A DNA stretch of 64,000 nucleotides, taken from the IMG/VR virus record IMGVR_UViG_3300035193_000067, positions 1 to 64,000 of that record; one strand, given 5' to 3'. Below the pieces are notes generated by a model. That model made no database searches. It saw only the letters and a list, made by a program, of their open reading frames with translations, and had not been told where the DNA came from. The translations under genes and the position numbers were made by a program. The stretch is from a virus. This document shows, one piece after another, positions 48,716 through 57,582 of this stretch (positions within the stretch are counted from its first letter, which is position 1; each line of letters begins with the position of its first letter).

Positions 48716-49438
48716 TTAAACCTCCCACTGTGACAAGGACAGTCTCAAATCTTCAGCACCAGACACTTTAACAGCTCTGTAATACTGTCCACCCATATCC
48801 CCGGAAGGCTGTATCTCCAACAGGCTGTCAAGGACTCCTTCATACCTACCGCTCAGATCACCTGGTGAATAGTTGGAAGTAATTACCGTAGGAAGCTGAT
48901 GGTTCCTTCTATACTGCAGCATCTTCTGAAGTTCTGAAATCATCTGATCCTTCTTCCAGGCAGGAGTGGAAGGCTCGTTCCCCAGGTCATCCAAAACATA
49001 CCATACTGCATGAAAGGGTTTGTCACCTGACTCATCCCTGGAATTAACCAAAAATGAATGAGCATCTTCAAACGCATAACTTCTATGGGAACTGTACAGA
49101 GACAAGTTTGAAAAACATCCTACCACTTTACTCATAATGAAATGTGCCAGAGTTGTTTTACCTCTACCACGATCTTTAGAGTAAATGTACAGACTCAGAC
49201 CCTTTTTATCAACTTCAACGATATTGTTCAAAAAATACTTTACAAAATTCTCTCCAGACTCAATCTCAGGCCACTCATAGTTATCGTAGACAATATCCAG
49301 CGAGTTCTTGTAGAAACCACCATCAATAAGACGGTTGTACACCCTGAAGCGCTTCATGCACTCACAAGGTACAAGTCTGTCAATGAACCCGTCCGAGCAC
49401 TTAGTGCAGGCTCCTACAATTTCATCCTTTAAGCTCAT
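48716..49438 (-). CDS. Helicase loader, DnaC-like AAA+ ATPase
   Basis: 240 residues from ATG 49438, which overlaps the upstream stop as TAATG with GGAG six bases ahead. An N-terminal zinc site (Cys11, Cys14, Cys25, Cys27) precedes Walker A DRGRGKTTLA (89-98) and Walker B VWYVLDDLGNEPS (145-157), with VITSNYSPGDL as sensor 1. Predicted to load the DnaB-like helicase encoded next. Confidence 0.88.
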   Translation of the reverse strand: MSLKDEIVGACTKCSDGFIDRLVPCECMKRFRVYNRLIDGGFYKNSLDIVYDNYEWPEIESGENFVKYFLNNIVEVDKKGLSLYIYSKDRGRGKTTLAHFIMSKVVGCFSNLSLYSSHRSYAFEDAHSFLVNSRDESGDKPFHAVWYVLDDLGNEPSTPAWKKDQMISELQKMLQYRRNHQLPTVITSNYSPGDLSGRYEGVLDSLLEIQPSGDMGGQYYRAVKVSGAEDLRLSLSQWEV

Positions 49439-50094
49439 TAGAGAGACTCCAGGTACAGCTTTGACCAATCTGTTAAGGAATCAGGAGATTTCAAAAGATC
49501 CTCCCGACAGAACCACTCAAGAGTTTTGCTGTCTGAAGAAAAATCAATGCGTCTCTTAATGTCTTCACTTACTTTTATCAAGTAGACGATGCCTAAATGA
49601 TTGGATGCATCAAAAGAACCATCTGCAGCAAAATCCGAATAAATAAAACAAGTAGGGTGTCTAAAATTTGCCTTCATCATTAAATCATCAAAAGGTACAC
49701 TATCCTTTATTGAAAACTCATTAGAGAACCTGCGGTAAACTGCATTGGTTATATAGGAGTACATGTCACGATTTCCAGGCATCTTATCAAGATCTGTTAC
49801 ATGGCAGGAGATGCCTATGGAAATTTTCCCGTAATTACGACTGGTAGACTTTTCAACCGAATGAATTGCATACAAGTCTCCATAATTCAGTACCAAGTAA
49901 GGAACAAACTGCTTGAACTCTAACTCCTTTTCTGCAAAAGTTCTGTCCATGAAATATGCATGCGTAGTTATATACTTAAAGTAATTAATGTCCCTGGAGC
50001 AACCTGTAAAATATATATTCTCAGTTCTTTCCATGTCGAAGAAACCTGTCATAAACTTACCATCAAAACCAAGCACCAAATCCAAATTTTTCAT
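49438..50094 (-). CDS. Nudix-superfamily-like protein with degenerate box, 218 residues
   Basis: From ATG 50094 (GGAG six bases upstream, ATGA overlap). The middle (FKQFVPYLVLNYGDLYAIHS, YGKISIGISCHV, then NAVYRRFSNEFSI) follows the order of Nudix proteins annotated as phosphoesterases, where GHV...REL.EEL occurs. Here the Glu residues of the REL-EE box are replaced (YRRFSNEF), so catalysis is doubtful. It may serve as a binding domain. Lies between the loader gene and an unknown gene. Confidence 0.5.
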   Translation of the reverse strand: MKNLDLVLGFDGKFMTGFFDMERTENIYFTGCSRDINYFKYITTHAYFMDRTFAEKELEFKQFVPYLVLNYGDLYAIHSVEKSTSRNYGKISIGISCHVTDLDKMPGNRDMYSYITNAVYRRFSNEFSIKDSVPFDDLMMKANFRHPTCFIYSDFAADGSFDASNHLGIVYLIKVSEDIKRRIDFSSDSKTLEWFCREDLLKSPDSLTDWSKLYLESL

Positions 50095-51131
50095 TTCTTT
50101 CTCCATGTAACAGGTTTTCCTCTCTCGTTTATACTGGATCCGTCTTCAGCCCAGTATTTATCTTCAGGACCATATTTTGAATACTCTTCCCAGGTTGGCA
50201 TTTTAGCCAACAGACGTGGATCATCCCATGAGCCTTTAAATTCTTCAAAGTTTTCAGGAGTGCAGTTTATTACCATATAAGCGTTATTCATATAATGTCT
50301 CTTACCCCTCCTTTGCGAACCATCAGGGTAATAGTAATAACCATCCTTTGTTATTTTGACAATATCCTCAATCTTATCTCTGTCACCTGATGCAGGTCTC
50401 CAGCCTTTTGGGACAGTTCCATCAGGAAATTCACAAGACAAAGACACCCCTAAAAACTGTCGAACACCTCTCCATGCATCATTGGCTTCCAGCTTCAACT
50501 TTTTCATATCAGGTTCAAGCGAATTGTTATTAGCAAGTACTGAAAATGCTATATTATCCTTAAATGCTTTGATACATTTTTCGTATTTAGCAACGATCCA
50601 CAATTTAGGGTCAACCCGATCCTCCTTCAGATCAGAAATCCTGTCAACAAGCGTGTAATATGTCTGAAGATACTTTGCTCCTCTTTCAGAGTTACTTCCC
50701 AGGAAGACATCAACATCCTTCAGCAGGTTATTGAACGTAAAAAACACTGATTTATGATCACCTGGTGGAAGGTTCCCTTGATACTCCAATAGATGGTAAA
50801 TTAATCCAGCAACTTCAACAAAGCTCTCAGAGCTCCCACAATACTCCCTGAGCCCTTTTAACTGTTCCATAAGGTCTACTCTTCCGTAAAGCCTCATAGG
50901 GCTGCGAAAGTGCTCGGAACGTGCCAGAGTGCATGCCAGTATACAGTAGGAAGGTAGATCAAGATCATGATCAGACAGATACTGATAGAACTCTCCTATA
51001 TGCTTTTTGTACTGGGTTTGGTTAAAGTGGTATTCAGCCTTGTCATGCCACCCAGAACCTTTTGCAGATCCCCGCAGCAATGTGTACATTGTCCTTGATA
51101 TTCCTGTCATTATTTGTTGATAACTGTCCAC
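50091..51131 (-). CDS. Hypothetical protein, 346 residues
   Basis: A GTG start at 51131 follows AGGAGG closely. The protein is helical in its first two thirds (HIGEFYQYLSDHDLDLPSYC, LMEQLKGLREYCGSSESF) with a Trp/Tyr-rich C-terminus (GYYYYPDGSQRRGKRHYMNN). No family recognised. Located after the SNF2-type helicase gene. Confidence 0.55.
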   Translation of the reverse strand: MDSYQQIMTGISRTMYTLLRGSAKGSGWHDKAEYHFNQTQYKKHIGEFYQYLSDHDLDLPSYCILACTLARSEHFRSPMRLYGRVDLMEQLKGLREYCGSSESFVEVAGLIYHLLEYQGNLPPGDHKSVFFTFNNLLKDVDVFLGSNSERGAKYLQTYYTLVDRISDLKEDRVDPKLWIVAKYEKCIKAFKDNIAFSVLANNNSLEPDMKKLKLEANDAWRGVRQFLGVSLSCEFPDGTVPKGWRPASGDRDKIEDIVKITKDGYYYYPDGSQRRGKRHYMNNAYMVINCTPENFEEFKGSWDDPRLLAKMPTWEEYSKYGPEDKYWAEDGSSINERGKPVTWRKK

Positions 51132-51139
51132 AGATCCTC

Positions 51140-52939
51140 CTACAGAAATTTAGAAATTGATTTTTTGGATATTGAAGGCGTTACTGTTTCAGACATCGAA
51201 TCCTTCTCCCTCATTCTCTCAGCAATGTACTCATCCACAGTACCTTTAGCCTGCAGCTGAATAATGGTACAAGGTTGTGCTCGCATCTTGTCCAACCAGG
51301 TCAACTCTCCCTCTGTTTTCACTCTTCTGTGAATCCTGTCAATAGACTGGTTCTTCTCTGTTGAAGACCTGATATAGTCTATAAAAACGCTTGTACGAGC
51401 TCTTGCCAGAAAATCCACACCTGTACCTGCTTTCTTAGGAAGTGCTGCCGCAATCCTAATCTCATTACCGTATACAAACTTTTTCTCAAGATCCTCATCG
51501 ATGTCAACTCCACCGTACAGCTTCATTACACCATACTGATCATTCCACAGCTCATGAATCAGATCTACCGCAGCTCTGTATTCTGTCCACAGTATTATCT
51601 TCTGATCAGGATCTGAAAGGACCTCCTCCAGGATCTCAGACAAGGCTTCATATTTGGCGGACTTCGTAGCTTCACCGATTAACCTTGGATGGTTAAGCAG
51701 CTGTATCAACCTGATCCCTGCATTATTGACAGAAAAAAACGTATCCAGATCTTCCCGATCTGTCAAGGAGCTTTTAACGCCATCAGACAGATCCTTGTAC
51801 AAGGTTTTCTGCCTTCCTGAGAGTATTACAGTTCTTGTCTGCATTGTCTTGTCAGGGAAACCTTTCAGATCTGCTTTGGTTCTCCGGATAGAGCAGGACT
51901 CCAACCTCTCTCTGAGAATATCAAGATTTTTGTAGCCAACCACTTTAGGTATACTGATCTTGTAGGTCTTGCCTGTCTTAGGATCCATACGAGGTACCTG
52001 TATTTCCTTAATAATATTAAAATACTTCTCGTACTTTACCTGTGTCGGAAGGTTACCGTTACCCATAATCTGAAGAGCAAAGTATGCATTCAATGGATTC
52101 TCAGACACAAGAGTACCTGTCATAGGATGCACCCTGGGAGGTTTACCTTCCAAAGTCTTTATGCGCCTGAGCATGCTTGACAGAACTTTCGATCTCTTTG
52201 CATCAGTATTTTTATACCAATGGAACTCGTCTATCAGTACTGTCTCAAAAGGAATCCTGCAAATAATACCGGTAAGTTCACTCTCAAGTTCTTTTTTATA
52301 CCCTATGATATTTTCAGGATGAACAAGCAGCACATTCCAGTCACCTTTTAAGTTCTTCTTGAGAGCTTTAGCAGCTGCCTTGCGCCCTGAAGGTACTACG
52401 TAAGGTTTCAAATAGGTATGCTCTAGTACTTCCTTCTCAAAACCCAGAAGTACCGGCAGAGGGGCTACTACAAGCGTCCTGGATGACTCTGAGGATACTA
52501 TAGCAGATACTGCCAGGGCTTGTAGAGTCTTACCAATACCCATTGAATCCATAAGCATGCTTCTAGGATTTTTGTACAGGAAAGCAATACCTGATAGCTG
52601 ATCCTCATAAGGTACGGTTTTTAGCTTACCGTCAAGCAGTTCCAGAACCTTACCGTTGTACTCTCCATGCTTTAATCTCTGGTTGAAAGCTTCCATCTTG
52701 GAATAATGCTTCAGCAATGCAAATGCCTCAGAGGAAGCTGTACGACCTTCAACCAGACCAGCTTCATCAAGTTTTCGTTTCAGTACTTTAAAATCCGCAT
52801 AATCCACTACCCACTCACCTGTTACATTCTCATACGTCGATAACAGTGATCGTATAATCATGTAACAGGTCCTGTAATTAGGATCAGCAGGATCAATTTT
52901 TACAAGAAAAAATTTCCCGTCAGTTCTGGTTTGCAGCAC
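51140..52939 (-). CDS. SNF2-type helicase (UvsW-like role)
   Basis: 599 residues, superfamily 2. Q-motif-like YEDQLSGIAFLYKNPRSMLM leads to Walker A DSMGIGKT (131-138), DEFH box (237-240), MTGTLVSENPLNAY (motif III region), and C-terminal KAGTGVDFLARARTSVFIDY and QSIDRIHRR (motif VI). The first 60 residues are an extra beta-rich domain. Predicted to remodel forks or recombination intermediates using ATP. Flanked by replication genes. Confidence 0.88.
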   Translation of the reverse strand: MLQTRTDGKFFLVKIDPADPNYRTCYMIIRSLLSTYENVTGEWVVDYADFKVLKRKLDEAGLVEGRTASSEAFALLKHYSKMEAFNQRLKHGEYNGKVLELLDGKLKTVPYEDQLSGIAFLYKNPRSMLMDSMGIGKTLQALAVSAIVSSESSRTLVVAPLPVLLGFEKEVLEHTYLKPYVVPSGRKAAAKALKKNLKGDWNVLLVHPENIIGYKKELESELTGIICRIPFETVLIDEFHWYKNTDAKRSKVLSSMLRRIKTLEGKPPRVHPMTGTLVSENPLNAYFALQIMGNGNLPTQVKYEKYFNIIKEIQVPRMDPKTGKTYKISIPKVVGYKNLDILRERLESCSIRRTKADLKGFPDKTMQTRTVILSGRQKTLYKDLSDGVKSSLTDREDLDTFFSVNNAGIRLIQLLNHPRLIGEATKSAKYEALSEILEEVLSDPDQKIILWTEYRAAVDLIHELWNDQYGVMKLYGGVDIDEDLEKKFVYGNEIRIAAALPKKAGTGVDFLARARTSVFIDYIRSSTEKNQSIDRIHRRVKTEGELTWLDKMRAQPCTIIQLQAKGTVDEYIAERMREKDSMSETVTPSISKKSISKFL

Positions 52940-53361
52940 TAGAACCCCTCATTTAAAAAATCTTCAATTTCCTGTTCGCGCTCATCTGCTGCACTGAAGG
53001 AATACACCTCCTGCAACCTACCTTTAAGAAGAGGATAACCCCGTTTACCCACTTTCGGGTTAGAGATCTCCTCTACATCCACTGAAGAGTTGACATAATA
53101 TACATTCTCAAACGTCAAGTCTTCATCTTTCCCCGCATCAGTAATGAACGTTTTAACAACTAGTTTAATCTGATCCCCGTCTTCCAAATCAAACTTTGAC
53201 ATATACCAACGAAGACCTCTCTGCTGAGCTTCTGCAAAAGATGTTATGAATTTCCCTTCACCGGAGTCCCAGGAAACCGGTTCATCATTTACAAAAGCTT
53301 CCACAATCTGAGTCCGTTTTCTCGACCTTTCGCTTCCTATTTGTACGATAATTTTAGTCAT
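52939..53361 (-). CDS. Hypothetical protein, 140 residues
   Basis: Starts MTKIIVQIGSERSRKRTQIV and seems a single beta-rich domain with an acidic C-terminal end (DEREQEIEDFLNEGF) that could bind a partner such as the clamp or SSB. It overlaps the SNF2-like gene by one base. No family recognised. Confidence 0.55.
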   Translation of the reverse strand: MTKIIVQIGSERSRKRTQIVEAFVNDEPVSWDSGEGKFITSFAEAQQRGLRWYMSKFDLEDGDQIKLVVKTFITDAGKDEDLTFENVYYVNSSVDVEEISNPKVGKRGYPLLKGRLQEVYSFSAADEREQEIEDFLNEGF

Positions 53362-53367
53362 TGCAAA

Positions 53368-54018
53368 CTACCGTTCATGAATTCTGTCAGAGAACAAAAA
53401 CTTATGATCCTCAGGCAGCATGTCTACCATTTCATAAGCAATATCGCGAATCTCCCACAGGGCTCTGTTTGAAGTCCGTAGGCAAAACCAGTTCCGGAGA
53501 CTTCTGGCATTTACTGTCCATTGCACCTGCGTTTTAAAAGCTTCGGGCAGTGCATATTTAATAATATCATTAGGTTTACGATCCCACTTTTCAGCATTCG
53601 ACCATTTGGCTATTTGCCAAATCTGAGACCTTACTGATTCATCTATCTCAGCATCTCCGGTATGAGTAAAGAAAGCATCCAGTTTGTCGGGAGAAGCGTT
53701 TTTAAGTACTCGCTTTAATGCCCACCTGGTACTCTCCACACTAGGAGACGCTATACGATGTTTTGCCAGCTGCTGAAGTACTGCACGTGAAAAATCCATA
53801 CCAAATGTGTAAACAGCATGTTCAAGCACTGATTCATGAGGAGGATTGAGAGGATCGAAGTCTTTACCTCTCTGCAGAATTCTTTCCTCAATTACTTTTC
53901 GATCCTTCAGACCTAAGTAATCGACTGTAGAATCCATTTTACTCAAAGTACCAGTACAGAGCCGTACAGCTCTGGCAACCAAATAAACAGGACTGTTATA
54001 AATTAATTCAACACTCAT
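53368..54018 (-). CDS. thyX: Flavin-dependent thymidylate synthase
   Basis: Methylates dUMP to dTMP using FAD, NADPH and methylene-tetrahydrofolate. HESVLEHAVYTF (61-72), the signature KHRIASPSVESTRW (86-99, first Arg of RHRxxSxNxxSxR replaced by Lys) and VQWTVNARSLRNWF with RTSNRALWEIRDIA are present. 216 residues is the normal size. Works with dUTPase (11571). Overlaps the upstream gene by four bases. Confidence 0.95.
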   Translation of the reverse strand: MSVELIYNSPVYLVARAVRLCTGTLSKMDSTVDYLGLKDRKVIEERILQRGKDFDPLNPPHESVLEHAVYTFGMDFSRAVLQQLAKHRIASPSVESTRWALKRVLKNASPDKLDAFFTHTGDAEIDESVRSQIWQIAKWSNAEKWDRKPNDIIKYALPEAFKTQVQWTVNARSLRNWFCLRTSNRALWEIRDIAYEMVDMLPEDHKFLFSDRIHER

Positions 54019-54812
54019 TTTACCCTCTCAAACAATTCATTCAAGTCTACCTGCCAAACCCACTTACCTGTCAAAGCTCTGACAAAATAATTAATAGCCT
54101 TCTTCAGCTCCTTCTCCCAATCGTTGTCTTTTTTAAGACCAAGTCTGATTAAGTGTTTAATACCCATGCAGACGAGATACCGAGACTTTACAGGAACATC
54201 CACATTGTTCTCCATTATCTGCTCAGCAATATCAGTGGCCTGAATATTCATTTTCCTGTAATGATTGTCAGATACCTGGGTAGGAGATTCAAGCTCGTAT
54301 GGAAGTACTTCTACTACGCTTTCTTTAATGACACCATCCTCCTTTTTCTCAGAAATTGGATTTCCCCCACAAACGTCACAGATTAACTCATCTCTACATG
54401 AAGTATCATGAGTGTTTGCATGATCTGTCGAAGAAGGCTCTGATGTATCTATATGAAAAGTAGTACTACCGTCCCAAGGATAGCTTACCGACAAACTTTC
54501 CAAAACACCATCCTTATGGGAAAATTTAATGGAATGTAATTCTTTAAGTTGTTTTCCAGATAACCACTTGCGCACTAGCGAAGCAACCCTCCCTACTAAA
54601 AAAACATACTCAGGGTGGATAAAATATTCAACTACAGAACACCGTCTCAAACCTCTCCTCCAATAAACAAGCCCTTTTTGCGCTAAAGATTTCACCTCAT
54701 CAAACCTTTGATCCTCTGACTTAAAACTTCCGTAAGTTCCCTCAAAAGCTCTATTAAGTATGAAAAACTCATCACCCGTTAATGTTACATCTTTTACCAA
54801 ATCTTCACTCAT
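54015..54812 (-). CDS. DUF3310-like protein with zinc motif, 265 residues
   Basis: N-terminal 90 residues look like a winged-helix (DEFFILNRAFEGTYGSFKSE, VKSLAQKGLVYWRRGL). A CDVCGG pair near residue 145 may bind zinc. Residues about 182-255 (NHYRKMNIQATDIAEQIMEN, then CMGIKHLIRLGLKKDNDWEK and AINYF) follow the DUF3310 pattern of phage nucleotide-metabolism neighbours. The family's function is not established. Placed next to thyX, in line with a nucleotide-related role. Confidence 0.6.
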   Translation of the reverse strand: MSEDLVKDVTLTGDEFFILNRAFEGTYGSFKSEDQRFDEVKSLAQKGLVYWRRGLRRCSVVEYFIHPEYVFLVGRVASLVRKWLSGKQLKELHSIKFSHKDGVLESLSVSYPWDGSTTFHIDTSEPSSTDHANTHDTSCRDELICDVCGGNPISEKKEDGVIKESVVEVLPYELESPTQVSDNHYRKMNIQATDIAEQIMENNVDVPVKSRYLVCMGIKHLIRLGLKKDNDWEKELKKAINYFVRALTGKWVWQVDLNELFERVK

Positions 54813-56290
54813 TGCTGCTCCCTTTTCTTTCTAAAAAATTCCATAACCTTCTGCACACCAAACATCCAATCAACCCTTCGCTGATCACTCCTCAATGCCA
54901 GATCAGGATCTATAAGCACTGAAACAATACTGTCAACCTTTCCAAAGATTCCTTCAGGCCTGTCAAGGATCTCACCGGAGTGCTTTGAAGGCCTTCCTTT
55001 CAAAGGAGTGAGCACTGACATAGCTTCCAACCCCAGAGCAAAAATCATCTTAGGTTTAATGCTGTGGATTTCCGTCATCAAAAAATCTGAACAGCACTTC
55101 ATTCTTCCGTAAGTCAAAGGTAGCTTTCCAGGGCATTTACTGACATACGTCCACCAAACCCTCTCAGGAGCTATCTCAAGCCCGTCAAGAACTTTCTGCA
55201 CCATAGACCTGTCTGAGGAAGATGAGCGTGTTACAACCATAAAATCAGCGCCTACACGACCTTCAGGAAGAACAGGTTTAACACCTGTCATGCACCGTTG
55301 GCAGGAAGCAATACATCTGTCAAGGTCCTTCAAAAGGAGATCTATGTAAACCCTAAAAGGATTCAACCAGGTTTTGGAGAACTCCTGCAGTTCTGCATCA
55401 AGACCACTAAAACCATCTCGGGGACAATTGCCCATTGAGATTCCAAGAAGGTCCGCTTCTGTACGAGCTCTGATTAAATCCTTCGATAGAACCCTGGTAC
55501 ATTGATCTTTCAAGGAATCCAATTCTTCATCGTTGAGGTAATAAGAGAAATTATACAGATTTGGTAATTTTACCAATTGATAGGAGAGCTCCATATCCTC
55601 CGACAGGTTGAGAATCTTTTCAGTTGTCTTTCTCTTCTTCAGTTCCTTGGCATTCTCTGCTGACATAAGACCCTCCAGACCACCAAAATCCTGAAGAAGT
55701 TTACCTGCTGTTTTCTCCCCGATCCCTTTGACGCCTTTAATGTTGTCTGACGGATCTCCCACAAGGGCTTTGATGCTTCCAATCTCCTCAGGTCCTGCTG
55801 AAAAGTATTCATGGACCCCATTCAGATCTGTATAAGATCTCCCCATTGGATCGTAAAGAGATACCGATCCTGTTACCAGCTGCCACAGATCGTGATCCTT
55901 TGATGCGATAATAACCTGATCATAATTCAAACATTTGGAAAAGTACTCTGAAAGTACTGCTATTACGTCATCCGCCTCCACACCATTTACGCAGAGATTG
56001 CGTAAACCAAAGTACTCCAGATACTTCCTGGCATCGTTTTTCTGCCTCTTAAGCTCTGCCATATCAAAGTTTTTCTTGGTCTCCTCCCTGTGCTCCTTGT
56101 ACTGCGTATAATGATCAGATCTCCAACGAGATTTACCCTCATCCCAAAATACGATAAACTCAAAGTCAGAAAAAGTACCTACTATATTGAAAAAATACTT
56201 CAGGATGTTCTCAGTAACCGTAGAAACCCCTTTGGAATATGCAGCTCTCCACATTAAAGGGTTGCCATCAACCAACACTATTCGCTTCAT
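54809..56290 (-). CDS. 5'-3' exonuclease (FEN) fused to a UDG-like Fe-S domain
   Basis: 493 residues. Residues 1-285 are a PolA-type 5' nuclease: VLVDGNPLMWRA, VEADDVIAVLSEYF (104-117), ASKDHDLWQLV, and helix-hairpin-helix GVKGIGEKTAGKLL (186-199). Residues 315-493 resemble family-4 uracil-DNA glycosylases: Cys330 and Cys333, then WWTYVSKCPGKLP (Cys386), Cys399/400, and IKPKMIFALGLEAM. The position of the catalytic GEAPG loop reads VVTRSSSSDRS, so the UDG part is probably inactive. Expected to remove RNA primers and flaps. Overlaps its neighbours by four bases. Confidence 0.85.
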   Translation of the reverse strand: MKRIVLVDGNPLMWRAAYSKGVSTVTENILKYFFNIVGTFSDFEFIVFWDEGKSRWRSDHYTQYKEHREETKKNFDMAELKRQKNDARKYLEYFGLRNLCVNGVEADDVIAVLSEYFSKCLNYDQVIIASKDHDLWQLVTGSVSLYDPMGRSYTDLNGVHEYFSAGPEEIGSIKALVGDPSDNIKGVKGIGEKTAGKLLQDFGGLEGLMSAENAKELKKRKTTEKILNLSEDMELSYQLVKLPNLYNFSYYLNDEELDSLKDQCTRVLSKDLIRARTEADLLGISMGNCPRDGFSGLDAELQEFSKTWLNPFRVYIDLLLKDLDRCIASCQRCMTGVKPVLPEGRVGADFMVVTRSSSSDRSMVQKVLDGLEIAPERVWWTYVSKCPGKLPLTYGRMKCCSDFLMTEIHSIKPKMIFALGLEAMSVLTPLKGRPSKHSGEILDRPEGIFGKVDSIVSVLIDPDLALRSDQRRVDWMFGVQKVMEFFRKKREQQ

Positions 56291-57513
56291 TCACCCTCCT
56301 TCACAGCATCTATCCGTTTCACAGTAAGATCACGAACAGGCTTTAGTGTCTTTTTATATTCAAGCATTTCAATTTCGTCCTCTGTAAAGACTCCCCGCTT
56401 CTTCAAATCTCTCCAGAGCTGCTCATCAACAACATACTCTGTCTTCATCAAATGACGCAAGCCTTTATTTTTTAAAGTTGCAATTAATGCGTCAGTTCTA
56501 ACCATAGGCTTGGTACGACCTTCTTCATATGAATAATAGGCTTCAAAGCCTGAGTCTTTAATCAGGCGATCTTTACCACCTTCTGCCAGAGGCAGCCCGT
56601 ACTCTTCCAGGTAATCTTTTATAATATAACCTGTCTGATATTTCACCCAATCCCAATGTTTCTTTGCTGACTCATATCGATCCTGAGCCTCATAATAATG
56701 ATTCAATGCATTATAGAACTTAAGAGACTCTGCATCGGTCCCAATTGATTTTTTAGTATACAGATCCTTATGCTCACCATACTGAAGAATCTTTATCTGT
56801 GACTCCCCAAAAACAGGTATCACCAGCAACTCACTGACAACAAAAACCCCGTCGTCTGTAGACACGTCCAGGTAAATAACATCCTGAGCGTCTGCCCATC
56901 TCCTGGAAACCAGTCCGACAGTAGGGGAATCAATATCTGTATAAGTAAATGAGTTATCGGGAGACTTCACCAACACCCTCCCCAGCAGCCTGAGAACAGT
57001 ACCTGGGTGAACGGCTTTAATGCCACAAACAACAGGATCTATAAAAGTCTCTTTCTTTTCTTTCTCAACCAAATCAGAAATGTACAGCTCTTTCCTTAGT
57101 TCTGACTTGTCTTCTTCAGATAAAACTGGTATTTTCTCCGCAAGCCTCGCAACGGTCTCCAGCTCCTGAGTCTTCAAATAGATATTACGATGTCTATCCT
57201 TCATCGCCTTATCCACCATCTTTTTCAGAACTTTCTCAGTATTGGGAGACTCCGGCTGCACTGAAGCAGCACTGGACTCCACTTCAACAGTAGATGGCAG
57301 ATCTGGGGCAATGAGCTGCTTAAAAGCTTCCTTACGGGCTGCCTCTACCCTTTCCTGCATCGCTTTATCTGGTTTAGCAGACCAATGATGTGCACGTGTT
57401 TTGTGCCTCTGAAGGCCTCCTTCTGTTGAATAAGTGCTGCCGCAGCTCTTGCACGTCAAAAATTCCTTTTCCCATTTTGTCAGTTTTTTGTTTTTATCTT
57501 TAGCTTTTCGCAA
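56287..57513 (-). CDS. C2H2 zinc-finger protein, 408 residues
   Basis: Residues 21-42 form a classical finger, CKSCGSTYSTEGGLQRHKTR plus AHH (Cys21, Cys24, His37, His42; spacing C-x2-C-x12-H-x4-H). A basic N-terminus precedes it. Residues 50-160 are charged and helical; 165-260 beta-rich (VHPGTVLRLLGRVLVKSPDN); 270-330 coiled (NALNHYYEAQDRYESAKKHW). No wider family recognised. It is the first gene of the replication run and probably binds nucleic acid. Confidence 0.65.
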   Translation of the reverse strand: MRKAKDKNKKLTKWEKEFLTCKSCGSTYSTEGGLQRHKTRAHHWSAKPDKAMQERVEAARKEAFKQLIAPDLPSTVEVESSAASVQPESPNTEKVLKKMVDKAMKDRHRNIYLKTQELETVARLAEKIPVLSEEDKSELRKELYISDLVEKEKKETFIDPVVCGIKAVHPGTVLRLLGRVLVKSPDNSFTYTDIDSPTVGLVSRRWADAQDVIYLDVSTDDGVFVVSELLVIPVFGESQIKILQYGEHKDLYTKKSIGTDAESLKFYNALNHYYEAQDRYESAKKHWDWVKYQTGYIIKDYLEEYGLPLAEGGKDRLIKDSGFEAYYSYEEGRTKPMVRTDALIATLKNKGLRHLMKTEYVVDEQLWRDLKKRGVFTEDEIEMLEYKKTLKPVRDLTVKRIDAVKEGE

Positions 57514-57527
57514 AACGATAGACCTCC

Positions 57528-57567
57528 TTAAGCTGTTAAAGCTTAACCACTACACAAAAAATGTCAA
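57528..57567 (-). promoter_or_regulatory. Possible promoter and small hairpin ahead of the replication run
   Basis: TTGACA (57562-57567) is followed after 16 bases by TAAGCT (57540-57545), a partial -10. The -10 falls in a 7-bp inverted repeat (TTAAGCT, GTTAA, AGCTTAA; 57528-57546), which abuts the AGGAGG of the zinc-finger gene. The hairpin might be an operator or a weak RNA structure. Confidence 0.4.
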
Positions 57568-57582
57568 GAGTTTTAAAAAAGA

